Source: Lewinellaceae bacterium
GTDB lineage: Bacteria; Bacteroidota; Bacteroidia; Chitinophagales; Saprospiraceae
Assembly: GCA_020636315.1 (NCBI GenBank)
Contig: JACJYA010000022.1
Coordinates: forward strand, 43,115-107,114
Direction of reading: 5' to 3'
DNA length: 64,000 nt
Shown here: in pieces, positions 1 through 8,459 of the stretch
Position numbering within the stretch: position 1 is the first letter of the stretch
Layout of the letters: every line of letters begins with the position of its first letter
Notes under the pieces: generated by a model
Databases searched by the model: none
The model's input: the letters and a program-made list of their open reading frames with translations, nothing else
What the model was told of the DNA's origin: nothing
Translations under genes and position numbers: made by a program

Positions 1-577
1 TCTCCACGTAGCCGTAAACTGCGGCTATGCGCCTTTGGTCCTGAGCGTTCACCTCCAAAGCAAAACCGCTGGCGTTCAGCATCTTGTAATCAGAAGAGCG
101 GGCCATTAACTGCAAAATGGACAACAGTTCCAGAAGGCGGTCAAAATTCTCCAGCTCCATCATTTTCATCAGGCGGTTGCCAATTTCTTCCTTAATGGCC
201 CCTGAAAAAGATATCCCCTGCCGGGACCGCTCAAACAGGCGGCTGATGGCTTCCATCTCGGGTTTGCTGAGAAACTCCTGCCCCAGGAAGTCTTCCTTCA
301 TCTGCACTACGATCTCGATATGATCTTCGAAAAGCTCTTCGGTAAAGCCAAAATGCGGCAGGTTAGGGCCCAGGAAGATCAGGTCGCCGTCGTCATAAAA
401 GGATATGTGGTCGCCTATATGGCGCTTACCCCGCCCGTTGGAAACGTAAACGATCTCATATTCCGGGTGAAAGTGCCAGTGAGGCCGGTTCCATTCTTCC
501 AGGTCGTCAAATCGCCGAATGGTAAACGAACTGCCGAAAGCCGGCTCGATCTTTTCCAAAATTGCCTTCATATTCAT
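1..577 (-). CDS. AraC-family transcriptional regulator, cupin sensor part (truncated by window edge)
   Basis: The reverse strand reads open from an ATG at 577 (second in-frame ATG at 571) to the left edge, so about 192 N-terminal residues are visible. The protein begins MNMKAILEKIEPAF and has a cupin-like ligand-binding motif, HWHFHPEYEIVYV, then a second strand pair around GDLIFLGPNLPHFG. This is the usual sensor half of AraC regulators; the C-terminal pair of helix-turn-helix motifs would lie outside the window. Such proteins normally bind a small effector through the cupin and control a neighbouring catabolic or transport gene. It is divergent from the MFS permease at 1085, so that gene is a plausible target (inference). 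Family assignment is fairly safe, effector unknown. Confidence 0.8.
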   Translation of the reverse strand, partial: MNMKAILEKIEPAFGSSFTIRRFDDLEEWNRPHWHFHPEYEIVYVSNGRGKRHIGDHISFYDDGDLIFLGPNLPHFGFTEELFEDHIEIVVQMKEDFLGQEFLSKPEMEAISRLFERSRQGISFSGAIKEEIGNRLMKMMELENFDRLLELLSILQLMARSSDYKMLNASGFALEVNAQDQRRIAAVYGYVE

Positions 578-947
578 CCATGCTTTAAACGGGAAAATGC
601 AAAGCGGAAGGGAAATGTTTTTTCTGGTTGGCTGATGAGGTTCTCTGGGGCTATTCAGTTCGACTGGTATGAAGTTAGATTAACAGGGTGAACCTTATCA
701 ACAAAGTTTTAATCTGGCCAGGGCTACGGAAATCCACATTTCCGCAGCTGCATTCTTCCAAGTGTTATATTTCTGATATTATCGACAACAAAGATAACGG
801 ACAAAGAGTTCTTGTTGTTTATACACTAAGTTGGAAAATCTGACAATTTAACACTGAATTAACGTCGGCGCCTTTTCCCTGCCCTCCTCTGTTAATGCAG
901 TATTACAATCTGCAAAAATCAAGGAAGAAAGGGCTTGCCAACGGCTG
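578..947. other. Intergenic region between divergent AraC and MFS genes
   Basis: No convincing gene is seen in this stretch. Short ORFs here lack any recognisable domain and overlap AT-rich sequence. It should hold the promoters of the divergent regulator and permease. The features that can be defended lie just downstream: a -7 box, a palindrome and an intrinsic terminator, listed separately. Confidence 0.5.
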
Positions 948-955
948 TAACTTTG
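948..955 (+). promoter_or_regulatory. Candidate Bacteroidota -7 box (TAACTTTG)
   Basis: TAACTTTG matches the Bacteroidota consensus TAnnTTTG. No well-spaced TTTG -33 element is visible upstream, which would fit an activator-dependent promoter. Transcription would begin near 962 and run first through a palindrome (969-981) and a terminator (1002-1036) before the permease gene. Confidence 0.4.
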
Positions 956-968
956 CCCCGGTAAAAAA

Positions 969-981
969 ATGAAAGTTTCAT
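969..981. promoter_or_regulatory. Palindromic operator-like site ATGAAAGTTTCAT
   Basis: The 13 bp sequence is a perfect palindrome around a central G (ATGAAA-G-TTTCAT). It lies just downstream of the predicted transcription start, where a dimeric regulator such as the divergent AraC protein or another repressor could bind. Function is inferred only from symmetry and position. Confidence 0.35.
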
Positions 982-1001
982 ACATTAATTCAATATTCTC
1001 C

Positions 1002-1036
1002 AGTGAGCTTCCTTGACAAAAGAAGCTCACTTTTTT
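1002..1036 (+). terminator. Intrinsic terminator or attenuator in the MFS leader
   Basis: AGTGAGCTTC at 1002-1011 pairs perfectly with GAAGCTCACT at 1022-1031 (10 bp stem, 10 nt loop) and is followed at once by T6. That is a textbook rho-independent terminator on the plus strand, yet it sits upstream of the permease start with no plus-strand gene before it. It therefore ends either a short RNA of about 75 nt from the promoter at 948 or forms an attenuator. Confidence 0.7.
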
Positions 1037-1084
1037 GTTGGACGCTGTTTAATGCTAAGCGTAACAAAAAATCACCCTTTGCTT

Positions 1085-2230
1085 ATGATCAGAACACTGA
1101 AAGCTTTCGCCTTGCATTTGCCCAGCCTGTCGGTAGGGCTTACTTTCATGACCCTGAGCGTGTTGTTTGGCAGCTGGCTGGCCCGGCTTCCGGAAGTCCA
1201 GGCTGCCCTGGCCCTGTCGGAGGGGCAACTGGGCCTGGCGCTGCTGGGCCTTCCGCTGGGGGCGCTCGCGCTGACGCCCTTCGCCGGCTGGCTGATGAAC
1301 CGCATACACACCGGGCGGGCCATGGCCTTGTCCACCCTTCTTTTTTGCGCCAGCCTTCCTTTTCCGTCCTTTGCCCAAAGCCAGTTTGCCCTTATGGGCA
1401 GCCTTTTTGTGGTGGGCCTGGCCAATAATTTCATGAACATATCGATGAACGCCGCCGCCTCGGCCGTAGAAGGCCAGTACGGTATTACCATAATGTCAAC
1501 CTGCCATGGGATGTTCAGCCTCGGGGCTATGATCGGGGCAGGAAGCGCCGGTTTGGTCGCTGCGGCAGGCATTCCTTTACAAAACCACCTGGTGGCTGTA
1601 GCCTTGTTGATGGTCGGGCTGCAGATCCTTTTGAGGCCCGTTATCCTGGCGCTGCCGGACAGCCCGTCGGAGGGCTCTTCTTTTACTTTACCTCCCAGGG
1701 CGTTGCTGGGTTTGGTTTTTATCGGTTTTTGCATAATGATAGGGGAAGGCGCGGTAGCCGACTGGAGCGCCATTTACCTGCGCAATACCCTGCTGGCGGA
1801 TCCTTTTGCCGCCAGCCTCGGTTACGCCGGCTTTTCGCTGGCCATGGCCCTGGGGCGTTTTGCCGGCGACGGAATAAAAGTCCGTTTCGGGGCCGCCCGG
1901 CTTATTGCCACAGGCAGCCTGCTGGGAGCCGGAGGCCTGGGGATGGCCATTCTTGCCCCTTCACCGATTGCAGCTGTAGCGGGTTTTACGTTGGTGGGGC
2001 TTGGGTTTTCAACGGTAGTCCCCCTTCTATTCAGTTCAGCGGCAAAAACACCGGGAGTAGCCCCGGGTACAGGTATAGCAGCTGTGGCCAGTTCAGGAGT
2101 GGTGGGGTTTCTGATCGGCCCGCCGCTGATCGGCGGCATTGCCGAGCATTTCGGCCTGAGTACCGGCCTGGGGATTATTGCCTTCCTGGCGCTGGTGTCC
2201 AGCTTCATTGGCAGGAAGTTAAAGATTTGA
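1085..2230 (+). CDS. MFS transporter, YbjJ/fucose-permease-like
   Basis: A 381-residue inner-membrane protein with about twelve hydrophobic segments in two halves. The cytoplasmic loop after TM2 carries the MFS-type turn GWLMNRIHTGRAM, and the first helix pair (SWLARLPEVQAAL, then GLALLGLPLGALALTPFAG) resembles the YbjJ group of small-molecule permeases. Substrate cannot be told from sequence. In-frame ATGs exist at 1013 and 1052, but 1013 lies inside a terminator hairpin; ATG 1085 gives the normal short N-terminus before TM1. It is divergent from an AraC regulator and ends in its own terminator. Confidence 0.85.
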   Translation: MIRTLKAFALHLPSLSVGLTFMTLSVLFGSWLARLPEVQAALALSEGQLGLALLGLPLGALALTPFAGWLMNRIHTGRAMALSTLLFCASLPFPSFAQSQFALMGSLFVVGLANNFMNISMNAAASAVEGQYGITIMSTCHGMFSLGAMIGAGSAGLVAAAGIPLQNHLVAVALLMVGLQILLRPVILALPDSPSEGSSFTLPPRALLGLVFIGFCIMIGEGAVADWSAIYLRNTLLADPFAASLGYAGFSLAMALGRFAGDGIKVRFGAARLIATGSLLGAGGLGMAILAPSPIAAVAGFTLVGLGFSTVVPLLFSSAAKTPGVAPGTGIAAVASSGVVGFLIGPPLIGGIAEHFGLSTGLGIIAFLALVSSFIGRKLKI

Positions 2231-2255
2231 GATACATTATATTCCCATGAACAGG

Positions 2256-2281
2256 AGGCCGGGCGTTGTCCGGCCTTTTTT
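2256..2281 (+). terminator. Intrinsic terminator of the MFS gene
   Basis: AGGCCGG (2256-2262) and CCGGCCT (2270-2276) form a stem with a 7 nt loop followed by a T-run. There is no T-run on the other side, so it serves the plus strand only and stops reads into the convergent TIR gene. Confidence 0.75.
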
Positions 2282-2283
2282 GT

Positions 2284-3819
2284 TTAATCGGGAGAAAGTT
2301 CACTGATCAGAGAAGCATCGACAATATTTTCCCATTGCAGGCCGGGGTCGCCGGTAAGGTGAGGATATTCGAGGTTGAGGAATTTATTGTAGAGCGCCCT
2401 TCCCAGCGCATCCTCTTCATGAGGAGCTAACCCGAAGAAATGGCGGTTATCCTCAAGGGTGCAAAGGTGGACCTTCCGAAGCGAACTCTCAAAATAATTG
2501 GACAACGCTTCCACTAAAGATTCCCGGATAGTGGACGGTATGATCGCAGGCAGAGGCCGGATGATGGCCTCGATGAGAACATTTACGGCCGTCTGCTGAT
2601 AATCGGGGGCATCGATGAACTGGCGGACTTCCAGCAGCCAGCCCCTGAGCATTTCCCCCAGTTCCTCCCGGTTCAGGCCGATGTATTCCTCGCTGCTAAT
2701 GAGCACGTCGGCGATCAGGTTGGGATACTGGCCCGAGTGAGCCAGCACGTGCACATCTTTCGCTTCCGTGAGGCAGGCTTCGACAAAGGGGCTCCACAGG
2801 ACCAGCGCATCTATTCGCTCATCGGCAATAAAGGCCTTGGACAACTGGTCGAGGTTGGCCTGCCGCTGGGGAACGAGCTGAACATCCTTCAGGCTCAGGT
2901 TGTGTTCGCGCAAAACATAGTGGAGGAAGGTCTGAGAGGGAGAATCGAGGGGAAAATGTACCCTCTTCCCCTTGAGATCCTGAACGGACTGAATGTGTTT
3001 GCGGGCCAGAATGGCATCGGCCCCATTCGACCAGGAGGCCTGGTAAATGACCCTGGGGTTCCAGTTGCGCACTTTGTCGATCACGTAGGGGAGGCGGTCG
3101 ATGGTGGACCAGATCAGATTCGCCTCGCCGGCCCGGAAGGCATCACAGACCTTGTCGAGGTCGTCGTTGAGGGTAAACTGGAGCTCCCGCTTGTACTTCT
3201 GGAAAAGCCCGGTCTTTTTATTCCGGACGAAGCCGTCGTTGTACATAATGCCGGGTATAAACCCTATCCAGGTAGGGATGACGACCTTCACTCCTTTGGC
3301 ATTAATGCGTTCGATGTACTCTTCCAGGGATTTGGTGATGCGGGCATAGGCCTCGTCGAGGTTATCCGAACTGGAGAGGATCTTATCAAAAACGCGCAGG
3401 TCTTCGATATCGTATTGTTCATCGTAGATGTCTTCCCAACCGTAAAGGTGGTTGAGGAGAACCGGAACGATAAACCTTTCATTCTTCCGGTATTCATCGC
3501 TCCGGCTGAAGTGGGCATAGGTTTCGAGCAAGAACCGGGCTTCCCCGTCAATGATCTTGTCGTTGATGAAATCGGGGCTGATGAGCATCAGCGTGATATC
3601 TGCTTTTTTGAGTTCCTCTTTGGTTTCGCGCAGCACTTCTCCGCCAAGTTCCACATCGGTGGCTGCCCAGATGCGCACATTTTTATGGAGGTTGGCAAGG
3701 CCGGTGAAATGCTTCTTCAGGCCATCCCAGTATTTTTCATCGGCTTTGGAGTACAAGACGGCAATGTTGATGTTTTTGGGTGCGGCGGCATGTTGGTTTG
3801 TCAGAGGTTGTACTGGCAT
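2284..3819 (-). CDS. TIR domain fused to a substrate-binding-protein-like (NMT1/SsuA type) domain
   Basis: A 511-residue protein with no signal peptide or membrane segment, so it is predicted to be cytosolic. Residues 17-130 form a TIR domain: first strand NIAVLYSKADEKYW, then RIWAATDVELGGEVL, then the core ADITLMLISPDF, then FIVPVLL. Glu93 in KIIDGEARF falls where the catalytic glutamate of NAD-cleaving TIR enzymes is expected. Residues about 178-405 resemble a periplasmic-type solute-binding fold of the NMT1/THI5/SsuA class (VVIPTWIGFIPGIMY, LARKHIQSVQDLKGKRVHF, IDALVLWSPFVEA), followed by a helical tail. A binding-protein fold lacking a secretion signal and joined to TIR suggests a ligand-triggered effector; that role is inference. 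The gene stands alone, convergent with the MFS gene. TIR call strong, second domain good. Confidence 0.8.
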   Translation of the reverse strand: MPVQPLTNQHAAAPKNINIAVLYSKADEKYWDGLKKHFTGLANLHKNVRIWAATDVELGGEVLRETKEELKKADITLMLISPDFINDKIIDGEARFLLETYAHFSRSDEYRKNERFIVPVLLNHLYGWEDIYDEQYDIEDLRVFDKILSSSDNLDEAYARITKSLEEYIERINAKGVKVVIPTWIGFIPGIMYNDGFVRNKKTGLFQKYKRELQFTLNDDLDKVCDAFRAGEANLIWSTIDRLPYVIDKVRNWNPRVIYQASWSNGADAILARKHIQSVQDLKGKRVHFPLDSPSQTFLHYVLREHNLSLKDVQLVPQRQANLDQLSKAFIADERIDALVLWSPFVEACLTEAKDVHVLAHSGQYPNLIADVLISSEEYIGLNREELGEMLRGWLLEVRQFIDAPDYQQTAVNVLIEAIIRPLPAIIPSTIRESLVEALSNYFESSLRKVHLCTLEDNRHFFGLAPHEEDALGRALYNKFLNLEYPHLTGDPGLQWENIVDASLISELSPD

Positions 3820-3927
3820 GATCCGGTTTGGTTTTTAAATCACTGCAACTCCTTTATTATAGAACGGAACTAACCGTTCATGGTTACACCTGGCCTTTGG
3901 GGGTTACCCGGAGAAAAATGCATATAC

Positions 3928-4118
3928 CGTGAGGTTTGAGGTTAAGGCTGAGGTTGAGTCCAGGGAGCGCCTGAAGAACAGAATATTTCCAGGGGAAGAC
4001 AGTTCAGTTTTGCATGACAGGGCCATTCTTGCCCATAGCGCCCTCAATCTGAACCTTAGCCTCAACCTCAATCTGGCTTAACTTGCTGAAAAATATGCCG
4101 GCCAGGTCAAACCTCACG
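3928..4118. repeat. Palindromic element with hexamer-repeat arms
   Basis: CGTGAGGTTTGA at 3928-3939 is perfectly complementary to TCAAACCTCACG at 4107-4118. Just inside are low-complexity arms with hexamer periodicity (GGTTAA GGCTGA GGTTGA on the left; CTTAGC CTCAAC CTCAAT on the right) that pair imperfectly, around a spacer of about 90 bp. The rest of the 3820-4182 gap holds only this element and a terminator. No target duplication was found. Confidence 0.6.
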
Positions 4119-4125
4119 TTGAATA

Positions 4126-4158
4126 TAAAAACCCGAGGCTGGGTTTCCGGCCTCGGGT
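4126..4158 (-). terminator. Intrinsic terminator of the EF-G2-like gene
   Basis: ACCCGAGGC at 4131-4139 pairs perfectly with GCCTCGGGT at 4150-4158. Read on the minus strand the hairpin is followed by a T-run (complement of 4126-4131), right after the stop codon of the EF-G paralogue. Confidence 0.8.
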
Positions 4159-4182
4159 CAGCGGATTCACGTTCAGGAATGA

Positions 4183-6309
4183 TCAGGCTTCGGCCGCTTC
4201 TTCCTCATGGGCTTCCATCAGTTTTTGCTGAATTTCATGCGGTACAGGATTGAATTCAGCGAATTCCTGGTGGAACTTGGCCCTTCCCTGCGACAAGGAG
4301 CGCAGGGTTGAGGAATACTGATACAGCTCGGCCAGCGGAACCTGAGCGGTGATCTTCTGGTAATGGCCCTCAGCACCCATGCCCATGATGATGGCCCGGC
4401 GGGTCTGCAGGTCTCCCATGATATCACCCATCACATCATCGGAGCACAGGATTTCCAGCTTGTAGATGGGTTCCATGATCTGAGGGGCCGCCTGCTTAAA
4501 GCCTTGTTTGAAGGCCTGGGTAGAGGCGAGCATAAACGCCATATCATTGGAGTCAACCGAGTGCATTTTTCCATCATACACACACACTCTTATATCCTGG
4601 CACGGAGAGCCGGTAAGGGGGCCTTCCTCCATTTTTTGCAGAATCCCTTTTTTGATGGCGTTGGAATACTTGGAATCGATAGACCCGCCCACGATACACC
4701 AGTAAAAAGCGAGGGTGCCTCCCCAGGGCAGCTCTTCAACGTCCTTATTGCGCACGCTCAGGTCGCTCGGGTCCGCCATGCCGTCAGTATAGGGTTCGAT
4801 ACGCATGTGAACCTCGGCAAACTGGCCGGCGCCGCCGGTCTGTTTCTTGTGGCGGTACATGGTATCCGCGGGTTTGGTAATGGTCTCCCGGTAAGAAATC
4901 CGCGGTTTGATAAAATCCATAGACACCCCGTACAGGTTCTCGATGCGGTGTTTGACCAGGTCGAGATGCAATTGTCCCTGGCCGAAGAGCAGGGTTTGCT
5001 TCAGGGTTTTCGACTGTTCAACGATGAGGGTGGGGTCCTCCTCGGAAATGATGTGCAGGGCTTTCATCAGTTTCTCCATATCTCCCTTACTGGGGGGGCT
5101 GACGGCTACTCGTATCCGGGGTTCGGGAAATCGCATGGCTTTGATCTTCCTGTCCTCTCCCTTAATATTGAGTGTATTATTGGTGTGAGAATTCTTGAGC
5201 TTAACGGTTACGCCTATGTCTCCGGCCTTGAGCAGGCCGACCTGCTCCCGGTTCTTTCCTTCGGCGACAAAGATCTGGCCAAAGCGTTCGGAAGTGCGGT
5301 TATAAGCATTGACCAGTTCATCTCCGGTACTGAGGGTACCGGAATAGACTTTAAAGTAAGTCACATTGCCAACCTGGGGCTCAGACATGGTCTTGTAGAT
5401 AAAGATGGTGGTATCGGCGTTGCTGTCACACTTCAGGCGGCTGCCATCTTCCAGCAATTTGGCGGGGCGGTCAGCTGGTGAGGGGCAGACGTCATTGATG
5501 AAGCCCATGATGCGCCCGCTGCCCATATTCTGGGTGGAGGAGCAGCAAAATACAGGATAGAGTTCCTGATGGGCAATAGCGATGCGCAGGCCTTCGGTGA
5601 GTTCTTCTTCGGTCAGAGACCCTTCTTCAAAGAATTTTTCCATCAGCCCTTCGTCATTCTCGGCGGCTGCCTCGACCAGCGCGTTGTGCATTTCCTGAGC
5701 GCGTTCGATCTCAGAGTCAGGGATCGGCTTTTTTTCGGGCTTTCCGCCTTCGGGAGGGAAAACGTAGAGCGTCATCCGAAGGGCATCGACGATGGTGTTG
5801 AAGCCGGTTCCCGGGTTGAGGGGGTATTGTACGGGAACGACTTTGTGGCCGAAGCGGTTCCTGGCCTGGTCAAGAGTGGCGTCGAAATCTGCTTTTTCGT
5901 GATCGGCCTGGTTGATGACAAAAATGGTTGGAGTTTCGAATTGCTCGACATAGTCCCATATGAGTTCAGTGCCAACTTCGACCCCGTTCTTTGCATTGAG
6001 CAGCATCACTCCGGTATCGGCCACCTTCAGAGAAGAGATCACCTCTCCGACAAAGTCGTCAAAGCCCGGCGTATCGAGAATGTTGATCTTGGAATCTTTC
6101 CACTCCACGTGCATCAGCGAGCTGAACAGAGAATTGCCGCGTTCGCGTTCGATGTTGGTAAAGTCAGACTGGGTATTACCTTCCTCCACGGACCCCCGGC
6201 GTGAGATGGCCCCTGCTTCGAAAAGCATGCATTCCGCAAAGGTCGTCTTCCCACAGCCAGAGTGTCCGAGGAGGGTAACGTTTCTAATGTTTTTCGTGTC
6301 AAAACTCAT
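4183..6309 (-). CDS. Elongation factor G paralogue (EF-G2-like) with degenerate GTPase motifs
   Basis: A 708-residue protein with the full EF-G layout: G domain (1 to about 280), domain II, domain III, domain IV with KQTGGAGQFAEVHM, and domain V. The P-loop is intact (GHSGCGKTT, 15-23), but the switch 2 motif reads DTPGFDDF (79-86) with Phe83 in place of the catalytic His of DTPGHVDF, the switch 1 region reads IERERGNSL instead of the usual RERGITI, and the G4 motif is NQAD rather than NKxD. Bacteroides encodes an EF-G2 paralogue reported to support translocation without GTP hydrolysis during starvation; this protein is probably of that type (inference). It is not in an operon and has its own terminator. 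A genuine fusA is expected elsewhere. Confidence 0.85.
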   Translation of the reverse strand: MSFDTKNIRNVTLLGHSGCGKTTFAECMLFEAGAISRRGSVEEGNTQSDFTNIERERGNSLFSSLMHVEWKDSKINILDTPGFDDFVGEVISSLKVADTGVMLLNAKNGVEVGTELIWDYVEQFETPTIFVINQADHEKADFDATLDQARNRFGHKVVPVQYPLNPGTGFNTIVDALRMTLYVFPPEGGKPEKKPIPDSEIERAQEMHNALVEAAAENDEGLMEKFFEEGSLTEEELTEGLRIAIAHQELYPVFCCSSTQNMGSGRIMGFINDVCPSPADRPAKLLEDGSRLKCDSNADTTIFIYKTMSEPQVGNVTYFKVYSGTLSTGDELVNAYNRTSERFGQIFVAEGKNREQVGLLKAGDIGVTVKLKNSHTNNTLNIKGEDRKIKAMRFPEPRIRVAVSPPSKGDMEKLMKALHIISEEDPTLIVEQSKTLKQTLLFGQGQLHLDLVKHRIENLYGVSMDFIKPRISYRETITKPADTMYRHKKQTGGAGQFAEVHMRIEPYTDGMADPSDLSVRNKDVEELPWGGTLAFYWCIVGGSIDSKYSNAIKKGILQKMEEGPLTGSPCQDIRVCVYDGKMHSVDSNDMAFMLASTQAFKQGFKQAAPQIMEPIYKLEILCSDDVMGDIMGDLQTRRAIIMGMGAEGHYQKITAQVPLAELYQYSSTLRSLSQGRAKFHQEFAEFNPVPHEIQQKLMEAHEEEAAEA

Positions 6310-6687
6310 ATGGTCCTCTTTTTGAAATGGTTAACAATAGTGCTTCCTTGAAAAATTTCAAAGCCCAGGTTGTAGCCCGGAATGGGTGAGCACCTGAAGA
6401 GGCGTGTTTAAAGCGCCAGGGCCGCTCTCCACTCTACAGAATTTTTCAATGAACCGTAACTAGGTTGCATGGCCAGGCCACACGAAAGCGCTGCCTTGTA
6501 AACCCTGTCGGGAATTGGAATCCGGGCATTCAGGACAGCGGGGAATGAAATTAGGAAATAATCAGTAAATGACAAAGGTTTCACCCTATACAGTTTTTCG
6601 CAAAGGCAGAACCGTGAGGGAAGGGGGCAAAGACTTATGAAAAAAGGCCCGGGGCTTTCCGATTTGTCCGTAAATTGAGGGTCAAAA
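6310..6687. other. Intergenic region between divergent EF-G2-like and aminotransferase genes
   Basis: No gene, repeat or strong hairpin was recognised in these 378 bp. It should contain the divergent promoters, but no clear TAnnTTTG box with a well-spaced upstream element could be assigned for either gene. Confidence 0.4.
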
Positions 6688-7533
6688 ATGGCAATCTATT
6701 GCAGCCTCAACGGCAAGATCACCGCCCAGGAAAAGGCCAGCCTGGGCGTAACCGACCTGGCAGTGCTCCGCGGCTATGGCATCTTTGATTACTTCCTGTT
6801 CAAATACGGCCGGCCACTGCTGGAAGAGCAATACCTGCAACGGTTCTATAACTCAGCGGAAAAAATGGGCCTCAACCCTCCTCTAAACCAAAAGGAGCTT
6901 AGCCGAAACATCCACGAGCTGATCGCCGCCAACGGCCAGGGCAATGGGGCCATCCGGCTGGTGCTCACCGGCGGCTACACTCCGGATGGCTACTCGCCCT
7001 CGGAGCCCAACCTCATCGTCCTGCAACACCCCTATCCCGCCTACCCGGACGCCTACTTCACGGAAGGCGTGGCCCTGATCAGCCACAACTTCCAGCGGGA
7101 ATGGCCGGAGGTAAAAACCATCAACTACCTGACCGGCATCAAGCTGCTGCCGGAGATCCGGAGGGCCGGCGCCCTGGAGGTAATGTACCACAATAACGGC
7201 ATTCTCCGTGAATCGGTGCGCTCCAATGTTTTTCTCATCACTGAAAAGGAAGAACTTGTCACCCCCGACAGCGAAATCCTCTTCGGCATTACCCGCGATT
7301 CGATCATCAAAGCAACGGCCGGGCTGCTGCCTGTCATTACCCGGCGTGTAAACATGGAAGAGGTGTTCCGGGCCCGGGAAGTGTTTATTACCGGCACCAA
7401 CAAAAGCGCTATGCCGGTGGTGCGGATCGACGGGCGGCCAATAGGGGACGGGAAAGTCGGGCATTGGTCAAAAACCCTGAAGGAAAAGCTGGAGGAATAC
7501 CGGGAGGCATATTACCAAAGTGCTGAGGTGTGA
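6688..7533 (+). CDS. PLP-dependent aminotransferase class IV (branched-chain / D-amino acid type)
   Basis: A 281-residue fold-type IV aminotransferase. The start region SLNGKITAQEKASLGVTD and FRGYGIFDYF-like motif (LRGYGIFDYFLF, 29-40) are typical. The PLP lysine is in WPEVKTINYLTG, and the glutamate-bearing segment ALEVMYHNNGILRES plus the phosphate-binding VFITGTNKSAMPV follow. Members transfer amino groups between branched-chain or D-amino acids and 2-oxoacids, or act as aminodeoxychorismate lyase; the sequence alone does not decide. It is a single cytosolic gene with no operon partner; the GNAT gene follows after 163 bp. Confidence 0.87.
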   Translation: MAIYCSLNGKITAQEKASLGVTDLAVLRGYGIFDYFLFKYGRPLLEEQYLQRFYNSAEKMGLNPPLNQKELSRNIHELIAANGQGNGAIRLVLTGGYTPDGYSPSEPNLIVLQHPYPAYPDAYFTEGVALISHNFQREWPEVKTINYLTGIKLLPEIRRAGALEVMYHNNGILRESVRSNVFLITEKEELVTPDSEILFGITRDSIIKATAGLLPVITRRVNMEEVFRAREVFITGTNKSAMPVVRIDGRPIGDGKVGHWSKTLKEKLEEYREAYYQSAEV

Positions 7534-7696
7534 TTTTGGACTTTGTCCCTTACATTTCTTATTTTTGGCAGACTAAATTATTGCCTCTGACAACGACTTT
7601 CATTCGCCGCCTGATTTTCCCGCCTGGAATAAAGGGGAAGTAATGTGCTTCGGCCTTTAGCTTTTTTCAATCATTACTTCAAAAATCTTCATTCCA

Positions 7697-8221
7697 ATGC
7701 TGGAAATAACTACTTCCCGCCTCCGGCTCATCGCTTTGAACCTGGAGCAGCTACATCTGTTAACTGATGGCCTTGGCCAGTTGCAGGAGCAACTTGGCCT
7801 GGAACCGTTCGAAGTCCGCCTAAGCCCGGAGTTTGACGCAGAATATATAGAATCGATCCATGATTTCTGCCTCCCCCAGGTGGAGGCGCACCCGCAGGAC
7901 TATGCCTGGTTTACCCACTGGATCATTGTCCACCGGAAGGACAACTGCCGCATCGGCGGCATCGGCCTGGGAGGCCTGCCGGACGAAAGAGGAGAATCGA
8001 TGATCGGTTATTTTGTCGATGAGCGCTACGCCGGGCAGGGGCTGGCCACCGAGGCTGCCGGCGCCCTTTGCGATTGGTTGGGAAAGGATGGCCGCCTGCA
8101 GGCCATTATCGCCACCGTGCCCGTGGGCCACGCTGCCTCGGAACGGATCTTACAGAAGATCGGCTTTGAAATGGTGACGGTGGATGAGGGAGTCGGGCTT
8201 TGGCGTATGGAGGTGAAGTGA
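7697..8221 (+). CDS. GNAT N-acetyltransferase (RimJ/RimL-like)
   Basis: A 174-residue GNAT-fold protein. It opens with the RimJ/RimL-like LEITTSRLRLIAL, has the core strand CRIGGIGLGGLPD, then ESMIGYFVDERYAGQGLATEAAGAL, where YAGQGLATEA is the acetyl-CoA pyrophosphate-binding loop (motif A), and ends with the motif B segment ASERILQKIGFEMV. Such enzymes acetylate protein N-termini or small amines; the substrate is unknown. A G-rich low-complexity tract starts immediately at its stop codon. Confidence 0.87.
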   Translation: MLEITTSRLRLIALNLEQLHLLTDGLGQLQEQLGLEPFEVRLSPEFDAEYIESIHDFCLPQVEAHPQDYAWFTHWIIVHRKDNCRIGGIGLGGLPDERGESMIGYFVDERYAGQGLATEAAGALCDWLGKDGRLQAIIATVPVGHAASERILQKIGFEMVTVDEGVGLWRMEVK

Positions 8222-8320
8222 GAGGGGGAGAGAGGGAGAGAGGGAGAGAAGGAGAGGGGGAGAGAAGGAGAGAGGGAGAGAGGGAGAGAGGGAGAGAAGG
8301 AGAGAGGGAGAGAGGGAGGG
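8222..8320 (+). repeat. Low-complexity GGGAGAGA tract after a stop codon
   Basis: About 99 bp of nearly pure purine built from roughly 8 bp units (GGGAGAGA and variants) begins directly after the TGA of the GNAT gene. No complementary pyrimidine arm was found downstream, unlike the other tracts in this window. It could be slippage-prone; no coding role is likely. Confidence 0.7.
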
Positions 8321-8459
8321 TTTTGGTCTATGGTTATTCATTTAACTACAGGGGAACAGGGCGCTGATCGGAATTTTTACCAGGGTACCGTATGGACGGG
8401 TTAGGAATTTTTACCCGGCTGCCAAGACGGGCGCCATTCGCCCGGGCGGGATAGTTTAA

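Noticed and set aside
1013..1084. Longer N-terminus for the MFS permease from ATG 1013
   Set aside because: That start lies inside a perfect terminator hairpin and the extra residues are not MFS-like.
2737..3873. 378-codon plus-strand frame opposite the TIR gene
   Set aside because: Low-complexity composition, no domain, and it fully overlaps a gene with clear TIR and binding-protein motifs.
4363..5481. 372-codon plus-strand frame opposite the EF-G2-like gene
   Set aside because: Antisense shadow of a recognised EF-G family gene; no homology or start context.
8150..8341. 63-codon minus-strand frame across the GGGAGAGA tract
   Set aside because: Translates to Ser/Leu/Pro low complexity from a simple repeat.
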